The notes under the pieces are model-generated. The model was not told where the DNA came from, ran no database searches, and saw nothing but the letters and a program-made list of their open reading frames with translations. Position numbers and translations under genes: made by a program. From Leptospira wolffii serovar Khorat str. Khorat-H2 (GTDB lineage Bacteria > Spirochaetota > Leptospiria > Leptospirales > Leptospiraceae): 64,000 nucleotides of DNA. How positions within the stretch are numbered: position 1 is the stretch's first letter; each line of letters opens with the position of its first letter. The DNA lies in contig NZ_AKWX02000023.1 in assembly GCF_000306115.2 (NCBI RefSeq), forward strand, positions 434,001-498,000, written 5' to 3'. Shown in pieces: positions 54,739 to 64,000 of this stretch.

Positions 54739-55656
54739 ATGAGGCAAATTCATTTTATAGCGATTGTTATTTTCACTCTGAGTCTTTGGGCTTGCGATAG
54801 TTCCGGTGGATCGGATCTTTCTTCTGCGGCGTTGCTGCTGAACGGTTCTCCCTCGGGCAGCAGTTGTTCCGGAGCCTCCACCACCGATACCCCCACCACT
54901 TTGACTTCCACCGCTACTTGTTCCTCTGCGATATACAATCTCTCGGATGTTCCTTCCCTGAAAACGGGAGCGGAATCCGGAGCTCCTACCTGCGTTACGG
55001 ATATAGCGGCCGAGGCTCCTTGTTGGATGAAGCAAAACTTTCATTGCGTGAAGGTGGTAGTCTCCGGCTCCAACTATGTGATTACTACGACGGATATGCC
55101 GCCTTATAAAAGTTATTATTATAAGGATAATGCCTCTTACCAAGATACGATGGATACGCCGACTTTCCATGATAATCCGAATAAGATCATCGCTCAGAAT
55201 ATTGTTTTAACCATTCCCGTTACTCCTCAGTTGTACACCGGCTGCAACGATTCCACTGCGGGTATCGATTCAGTAGGAATTTCCACCTTAGGCGCCGTGA
55301 TTTTCAATAACCAAGCGGCTCCTGGAGACAGCTTTTCGACGGAATACTTTACGATGGACCGGGCGCAGGGACATCCTCAAAATACGGGTAAGTATCATTA
55401 TCATACCGAGCCCTTTAAGATTACCAACGATAGCGACGAATTGATCGGCTTGATGTTGGACGGATTTCCCATTTACGGAAAGAAAATCCAAGGAAGCTCC
55501 AGTTATCCCACTTTGGACTCGACCACTCATACTCGTTCCTGCACGACCACGCACTTCCCTGACGGAACGTATTGCTATCATGTGGAGAATGATACTTCTT
55601 ATAACGCTTTCATAATCGGAAGTTATTTTAAAGGAAAAAGAGGATCCACAAACTGA
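54739..55656 (+). CDS. YHYH-domain lipoprotein
   Basis: The 305-aa protein has a lipobox (LSLWAC, Cys19) and a Ser/Thr-rich linker. The YHYH domain follows (about 150-300): GKYHYHTEPF, GLMLDGFPIYGKK, and FPDGTYCYHVEND. The His-rich motif suggests metal binding. YHYH proteins are often found near copper-handling genes, and the SCO gene two positions on supports that, but the reaction is not known. Its stop is followed after 5 bases by the next gene, so the three genes form an operon. GGGAG precedes ATG 54739. Confidence 0.8.
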   Translation: MRQIHFIAIVIFTLSLWACDSSGGSDLSSAALLLNGSPSGSSCSGASTTDTPTTLTSTATCSSAIYNLSDVPSLKTGAESGAPTCVTDIAAEAPCWMKQNFHCVKVVVSGSNYVITTTDMPPYKSYYYKDNASYQDTMDTPTFHDNPNKIIAQNIVLTIPVTPQLYTGCNDSTAGIDSVGISTLGAVIFNNQAAPGDSFSTEYFTMDRAQGHPQNTGKYHYHTEPFKITNDSDELIGLMLDGFPIYGKKIQGSSSYPTLDSTTHTRSCTTTHFPDGTYCYHVENDTSYNAFIIGSYFKGKRGSTN

Positions 55657-55661
55657 AGCGG

Positions 55662-56219
55662 TTGATCTGCACCTTTCTTTTGGGAGGGGGAGTCGCCTTC
55701 CTTCTCCATTGCGATCCTACGTTGGTACGTCTGGATGATCCGGGCTTATCGAGACAAGGGGAGTTCGTATTCTACCAGGGACAAAAATTCGACGGGATAC
55801 TGGAGTTTCGTATCGAGGAACTTGCCACGGTACGTAGGACCTCCTACAAGAACGGCCTTCCGCATGGAACGGAGACAGACAGGCACGATAACGGGCAGAT
55901 ATTGGCCGAAAGGGAATTCAAAGAAGGCAAGAAATCCGGAATCCATAGAGGTTGGTTTCCGGACGGAAGCAAGAGATTCCAAAACAGATTCTTGGAAGGT
56001 AAATTTCACGGAGACCAATGGGAATGGAGGCCTTCCGGTGCCTTATATTCTTATGCTAGATTCGATAGAGGAGAGGTCGTCGGAAAGAAGATGTGGAGAG
56101 AGAACGGACAGATCTATATGAACTTCGTTTTGAACGGAAACCGACCTTTCGGAATGACGGGAGGAAAACTCTGCAACCAAATACGAGGAGATGAGAATGG
56201 AAACACGCAGCAATTCTAA
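55662..56219 (+). CDS. MORN/YwqK-like repeat lipoprotein
   Basis: The 185-aa protein contains repeated units of the YwqK/MORN-variant type (NGLPHGTETDRHDNGQI, EGKKSGIHRGWFPDGSK, EGKFHGDQWEWRPSGAL, VGKKMWRENGQIYMNF, about residues 65-165). The short leader ends in FLLHC, a possible lipobox. The start appears to be TTG 55662, since there is no ATG in reach. The family is sometimes labelled as antitoxin, but nothing here supports that. Its end overlaps the SCO gene by about 23-29 bases. Function within the YHYH-SCO unit is unknown. Confidence 0.7.
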   Translation: MICTFLLGGGVAFLLHCDPTLVRLDDPGLSRQGEFVFYQGQKFDGILEFRIEELATVRRTSYKNGLPHGTETDRHDNGQILAEREFKEGKKSGIHRGWFPDGSKRFQNRFLEGKFHGDQWEWRPSGALYSYARFDRGEVVGKKMWRENGQIYMNFVLNGNRPFGMTGGKLCNQIRGDENGNTQQF

Positions 56220-56955
56220 GAATCCCTTTTTCCAAGGGAATCGAATCGCCGGACTCTTACTCATTCTCGCGGTTTTCTGTATAGGATGCGAGCCGGATCC
56301 TAAAGAAGATTATCCATCGGAGATCACCGAGTTCGCTTCTCCTAAGAAAGGAACTCTTCCCTTATTTTACGGCAGGGATCTACTACCAGTCTGGGAGATC
56401 AGAAAAGATTTCTCTCCCAGAGGGATCCAAGCGTTTAGAATGAAAGACCAGGGTAAAACGGAGGTTTCCGAATCGTTCTGCAAAGATAAGATTACGATCG
56501 TTTCCTTTTTCTTTACCCGTTGTTCCGGTATCTGTCCCACGATCACGAATCATTTATCCGTAATACAAAAGAGATTCGAGAAGAATCCGGAAGTAAACAT
56601 CCTTTCCTTTTCCGCGACTCCCGACTTAGATACTCCCGAGGTTTTAAGAGAATACGCTGCGAAACGGAAAATTCGATACGAGAAATGGCGGCTTCTTACC
56701 GGAGAATCGGAGAAGATATATCGATTGGCCAGAGAATCCTTCAACGCCGATACTCCTAGTTTTCGCGAAAACGCTATGAAGAAACTTACGGAGAGGGACT
56801 TCCTACATTCCGATCATGTGTATCTCCTGGACGGAGAACTCAGATTGAGAGGAATCTATAATGGGAAGATGAGATCCTCGATGGATGAGCTTTCTGCAGA
56901 TATTGAAACCTTGAAACGGGAAGATCCATTCAAAATGGATTCACAGATTCGTTAG
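56197..56955 (+). CDS. SCO1/SenC-family copper protein (lipoprotein)
   Basis: The 252-aa protein starts at ATG 56197 (GAGGAG 8 bases upstream; an ATG at 56191 is too close). A lipobox FCIGC follows a hydrophobic stretch. The thioredoxin-like SCO domain carries CSGIC (Cys109, Cys113) and the conserved His in LHSDHVYLLD, the three copper ligands, with FSATPDLDTPEVLREYA also typical. SCO proteins deliver copper to the CuA site of cytochrome oxidase or act as redox proteins. The operon with a YHYH lipoprotein suggests periplasmic copper handling, likely for a respiratory oxidase. Confidence 0.87.
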   Translation: METRSNSKNPFFQGNRIAGLLLILAVFCIGCEPDPKEDYPSEITEFASPKKGTLPLFYGRDLLPVWEIRKDFSPRGIQAFRMKDQGKTEVSESFCKDKITIVSFFFTRCSGICPTITNHLSVIQKRFEKNPEVNILSFSATPDLDTPEVLREYAAKRKIRYEKWRLLTGESEKIYRLARESFNADTPSFRENAMKKLTERDFLHSDHVYLLDGELRLRGIYNGKMRSSMDELSADIETLKREDPFKMDSQIR

Positions 56956-57184
56956 AGAATGACTTTTGTGTCTACTTCTCGATTTTTAATTTAGATTCTT
57001 TGTTCCGGAAGAATTATAAAATTTGAAACTATTCCGATGAACTTTCTATTCGAGTAAGAATCCAATTTCATCTTGTCTAAGAAAAAGAACGTAATACGTA
57101 ATTGGAATCAATATTCCGGTGCATCGGGTGGTTGATTCATCCAAAAGAATTGACGGGAGATCATTTTGAGAAGATATTCTGGAC

Positions 57185-57373
57185 ATGAAAAACTTAAAGT
57201 CCAGAATACAAAAACCGAATCCAAATTCACCTAATCGTACTCCTTCTAAATCGATTCGGAAAGATAAGCCGGAAAAACCGAAAAAAAGAAAATTGGGCAT
57301 CTTGGAAGGAAAGGCTTCCTATCGAATTCCCGGAGATTTTCAATTAACGGAAGAGGAGTTTTTGAATTCGTGA
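57185..57373 (+). CDS. Putative VapB-like antitoxin (62 aa)
   Basis: This small basic protein has a Lys/Pro-rich, probably disordered first half. The C-terminal KKRKLGILEGKASYRIPGDFQLTEEEFLNS (region 35-62) resembles the toxin-binding tail of VapB/DUF2281-type antitoxins (GxxKGxxxxxxDFxxPLEEF). The DNA-binding part is not recognisable. The stop overlaps the PIN toxin start by 4 bases (GTGA), the normal toxin-antitoxin order. The 229 bases before it contain a direct repeat of ACGTAAT at 57089-57102 that might be an operator. Confidence 0.68.
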   Translation: MKNLKSRIQKPNPNSPNRTPSKSIRKDKPEKPKKRKLGILEGKASYRIPGDFQLTEEEFLNS

Positions 57374-57768
57374 ATTATCTTTTAGATACTCACGCGATCT
57401 TATGGGTTCTATTCGAGCCTAAAAATTTATCCTTTCTAGTCACGAGGGAAATTCTAAATGACCAAAATCAAATTTTCATAAGCAATATTTCTTTGTGGGA
57501 GATCTCTTTGAAATTTTCGCTTAGAAAACTCGAACTAAAAGGAATCACTCCGGACCGCCTTCCAAACGCGTTGCGGGAGGCGGGTTTCGAATTCGTAAAC
57601 GATTCTCCTGAGATTTTTTCGAATTACTATAAGCTTCCGTTGCGGAATCATGCCGATCCCTTCGATCGATTTTTGATATGGCAGGCGGTCGTTTGCGATT
57701 TCGTTTTCATTACCAAGGATCGTTATTTGGAAGAATACGATCCTTTTGGTCTGAGAACGCTCTGGTAA
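57370..57768 (+). CDS. PIN-domain toxin (VapC-like)
   Basis: The 132-aa protein starts at GTG 57370. The acidic active-site residues of the PIN nuclease fold can be placed: Asp6 in LLDTHAILW, Glu in ISLWEISLKF, Asp in NHADPFDRFLIWQA and Asp in ITKDRYLEEYD. LLDTHALLW and HxDPFDRxL are typical of the subgroup of VapC toxins of about 125-130 aa. Such toxins cleave tRNA or rRNA and are neutralised by the protein made from the gene just upstream. It converges with the EEP-family gene. Full length, with no break. Confidence 0.85.
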   Translation: MNYLLDTHAILWVLFEPKNLSFLVTREILNDQNQIFISNISLWEISLKFSLRKLELKGITPDRLPNALREAGFEFVNDSPEIFSNYYKLPLRNHADPFDRFLIWQAVVCDFVFITKDRYLEEYDPFGLRTLW

Positions 57769-57777
57769 AATGGAATT

Positions 57778-58611
57778 TTAAAGCAGCAATTCGGCACTAA
57801 TCGGACAATGATCGGAGAGTCCCTTTTCGATCTCAGAACTTCCGTCAAAATTCCCGTCATCCTCTTCGAATTTTTTCTGAAGAAAACTTCCTTTCTTCCA
57901 TTCTAGATTTGTAATCAAATAGTCTATGAAGCCTTCTTTATGTTGCCAGCAATCGGACCTTTCCAAATGGTTTGCCGATTTCAGGCTGGATCTACCTTTT
58001 AGGATCTCCCAGAGCTCCTTATGCAATTCCAGATTTTCATTAAAATCTCCTAATAGAACAAAATTCTCCAATCCGGGTAAAACTCCTCCTAAGACTTCGA
58101 TCTGCTTTTTTCTTTCGGCCTTATCTTTTTTGGAGCGTCCCGCTTTCAGATGAACTACTAGGACGGATACCTTTCCTTGAGGGAATTTGAATTCTCCGAC
58201 TAATCCTCTTCTCAATCCCGGACGAAGAGAAAGGCCTTCGATTTCCCGAATCTTAGGGCGTTCCAAGCTCTTCTTCCAGCAAAGACCCAATTCCTGGGAA
58301 TAACCGGGAGTCCTGGTGGATTCGCATTCGTATTCTGAGGAGACGATTCTTCTGGCTGCCTTCGCATTTTCGATTTCCTGAAGCCCTACGATATCCGGGT
58401 GTGTAGAGAGAAGAGTTCGTCTCAGTCTTGAAAAGTCAGACTCGCTTCTGGCTTTTCTATCTCTAGGAAGTTTACCTGTATCGCCTTCTTCATCATAAAG
58501 AAAAAGGGAGTTGAAGCTCGCGATTCGAATTCCGGAGAGTTGATTCTTCGCAATAGTGGAGATGGATAATAGGAAAACGGAGATTATTAGAAGAGTGGGC
58601 TTGGTTTTCAT
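57778..58611 (-). CDS. Secreted endonuclease/exonuclease/phosphatase-family protein
   Basis: The 277-aa protein has a signal peptide (TLLIISVFLLSISTIA, residues 6-21). The EEP fold is shown by RIASFNSLFLY, HPDIVGLQEIEN (metal Glu), VLVVHLKAGRSKKDK (catalytic His), FVLLGDFNEN (Asp and Asn) and a final KGLSDHCPISAEL (His). The family includes DNases, sphingomyelinases and inositol phosphatases. At about 255 mature residues it is nearer to small secreted nucleases than to leptospiral sphingomyelinases, but the substrate cannot be set from sequence. It is a single-gene unit with its promoter in the gap before actA. Confidence 0.8.
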   Translation of the reverse strand: MKTKPTLLIISVFLLSISTIAKNQLSGIRIASFNSLFLYDEEGDTGKLPRDRKARSESDFSRLRRTLLSTHPDIVGLQEIENAKAARRIVSSEYECESTRTPGYSQELGLCWKKSLERPKIREIEGLSLRPGLRRGLVGEFKFPQGKVSVLVVHLKAGRSKKDKAERKKQIEVLGGVLPGLENFVLLGDFNENLELHKELWEILKGRSSLKSANHLERSDCWQHKEGFIDYLITNLEWKKGSFLQKKFEEDDGNFDGSSEIEKGLSDHCPISAELLL

Positions 58612-58932
58612 ATGCGTATCGGATCCGATTTTCGGTTTTAAGTTCCCGGTTCCGCAAGAAAGAAGGATGCAAAATCGGAATTTTGGAATGAATTGAGAAC
58701 GATCGTTCTATGATTCGTCGGCTTAATTCGAGTTTCTTGATAAGCCTTCATCCATTTGAGAAATTGAGGTCTGCCACACAAACTAAATTCCATTTAATTG
58801 ATACTTAGTCTCAATGGAAATTGCAAGAAATGGCCAAAGCAATCGCGTTTTTAGGCGTTTACTTGCAATTTTAACCTAAGACAAAATCCTTGTTCCCAAA
58901 CCTTATTTTGGAACCCACGGGACTTCTCACGA
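58612..58932. promoter_or_regulatory. Divergent promoter region of the EEP gene and the alternative complex III operon
   Basis: About 320 bases hold no gene. The sequence between 58780 and 58900 is AT-rich and includes CCATTTAATTGA and TCTCAATGG, a loose inverted pair. TTGCAA followed by CAAAAT near 58864-58890 could be part of an actA promoter. No clear operator is recognised. Confidence 0.35.
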
Positions 58933-59439
58933 ATGAATAAGAAAGCTTTGAAACTTTCGGTTCCGCTCATTGCCATCGCGGCAGTGGCCTACCTGATTTT
59001 TTCTCCCTCCAAATACGTTGGCTACTCTCCGGATCAGCCAATTCCTTTTAACCACAAGATCCATGCCGGCGACAATAAGATAGACTGTCGTTATTGTCAT
59101 ACCGGCGTAGAAACTAGCGCTCATGCAACGGTTCCGAATACGTCCACTTGTATGAACTGTCACGGTACGGTCGCAACCAAGACTCCCGATATCAAACTCT
59201 TGAAAGAGAGCTACGATAAGAAGAAGCCATTGGAGTGGGTGAAGGTCCACGATCTTCCCGACCACGTTCAGTTCAATCACTCTCGGCATATTTCCAGGGG
59301 TGTGGATTGTTCCCAATGCCACGGCAACGTAGCGGAGATGGTCAAGGTCAAGCAGGTCGCTTCCCTGAATATGGGATATTGCGTGAACTGCCATCGGGAG
59401 AACAACGCTCCGACCGACTGTTCTACCTGCCACAGATAA
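58933..59439 (+). CDS. actA: Alternative complex III subunit A, pentaheme cytochrome c
   Basis: The 168-aa protein has an N-terminal hydrophobic signal anchor (LSVPLIAIAAVAYLIF). Five heme motifs follow: CRYCH, CMNCH, CSQCH, CVNCH and CSTCH, the last at the very end. HKIHAGDNKIDCRYCH and FNHSRHISRGVDCSQCH are characteristic of ActA, the periplasmic electron-exit subunit of alternative complex III, a quinol-oxidising membrane complex that replaces cytochrome bc1. The gene order that follows (actB, actC, start of actD) confirms this. Confidence 0.92.
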   Translation: MNKKALKLSVPLIAIAAVAYLIFSPSKYVGYSPDQPIPFNHKIHAGDNKIDCRYCHTGVETSAHATVPNTSTCMNCHGTVATKTPDIKLLKESYDKKKPLEWVKVHDLPDHVQFNHSRHISRGVDCSQCHGNVAEMVKVKQVASLNMGYCVNCHRENNAPTDCSTCHR

Positions 59440-59459
59440 TCAGGAGTTAGCATAACAGA

Positions 59460-62522
<3,063 letters not shown>

Positions 62523-62542
62523 TCCGGAGTAATTAAAGCGCT

Positions 62543-63915
<1,373 letters not shown>

Positions 63916-63916
<1 letters not shown>

Positions 63917-64000
63917 TGTATACTCCTAAGAAAGAACAATTTCATACTTTCGAGGAGACCGAGCACGGAGTATTCGGATTATTCGATACTCCCGCTCAGA
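63916..64000 (+). CDS. actD: Alternative complex III subunit D, 5' part only
   Basis: The first 28 codons (MYTPKKEQFHTFEETEHGVFGLFDTPAQ) run off the window. FGLFDTP fits the start of DUF3341/ActD, where a GLFD/EFD pattern opens the domain, and the place directly after actC is where actD lies in these operons. The start ATG shares a base with the actC stop. The rest cannot be seen. Confidence 0.8.

Noticed and set aside
57046..57300. Minus-strand frame opposite the antitoxin gene
   Set aside because: It is a Phe-rich mirror of the Lys-rich antitoxin codons, and the plus-strand pair has a proper toxin-antitoxin overlap.

Overview
The window reads as a chromosomal segment of a spirochaete, most likely Leptospira. 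The reasons are the many short lipoproteins with relaxed lipoboxes, the large families of PAS hybrid kinases, an alternative complex III operon, a stand-alone sufB, a PerR-type operator in front of a 2-Cys peroxiredoxin, and a tRNA-Leu gene without encoded CCA. The genus call rests on overall gene style. No species is claimed.

Layout. 1-8.8 kb: a small unknown gene, a FadL-type porin, a small c-type cytochrome, and a signalling block of hybrid kinase, REC-EAL protein and second hybrid kinase. 8.8-16.1 kb: a leftward unit of periplasmic rhodanese, pentaheme cytochrome c and GT2 glycosyltransferase; a GT-C membrane protein; an XRE-cupin regulator; and a leftward ECF sigma / DUF1761 / YCII unit. 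16.1-30.3 kb: an accessory island. It has an AT-rich leader, a 1453-aa lipoprotein whose N-terminal third resembles anthrax protective-antigen-type pore formers, a giant SpvB/TcdB-mid/RHS lipoprotein interrupted by one in-frame TGA, an AT-rich C-terminal toxin-like module, an overlapping immunity-like lipoprotein gene, and an IS481-type insertion sequence with perfect 16-bp ends. 30.6-37.2 kb: a rightward operon of two rhodanese-fold lipoproteins, a heme-less small protein, an outer-membrane barrel candidate, a second pentaheme cytochrome c and an unknown gene.

37.2-49.8 kb is mostly housekeeping: GT-C glycosyltransferases, tRNA-Leu, a thioesterase, a proline-rich protein, a tandemly duplicated pair of small lipoprotein genes, AhpC-type peroxiredoxin, SufB, a TPR protein, RlmN and a Cys-rich protein. 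50-58.6 kb holds an M20 peptidase lipoprotein, an LpxL-like acyltransferase, a GST-like protein, a membrane-bound AraC regulator, a YHYH / YwqK-like / SCO operon, a VapBC-like toxin-antitoxin pair and a secreted EEP-family phosphodiesterase. 58.9 kb to the end is the start of the alternative complex III operon (actA, actB, actC, start of actD).

The best candidate for an undescribed system is the island at 16.8-29.1 kb. It puts a PA-like pore lipoprotein next to a Tc-BC/RHS cocoon lipoprotein with an exchangeable toxin-immunity tip. The second is the repeated pairing of extracytoplasmic rhodanese with pentaheme cytochrome c at two separate loci. Homology calls are from reading motifs and have not been checked against any database.
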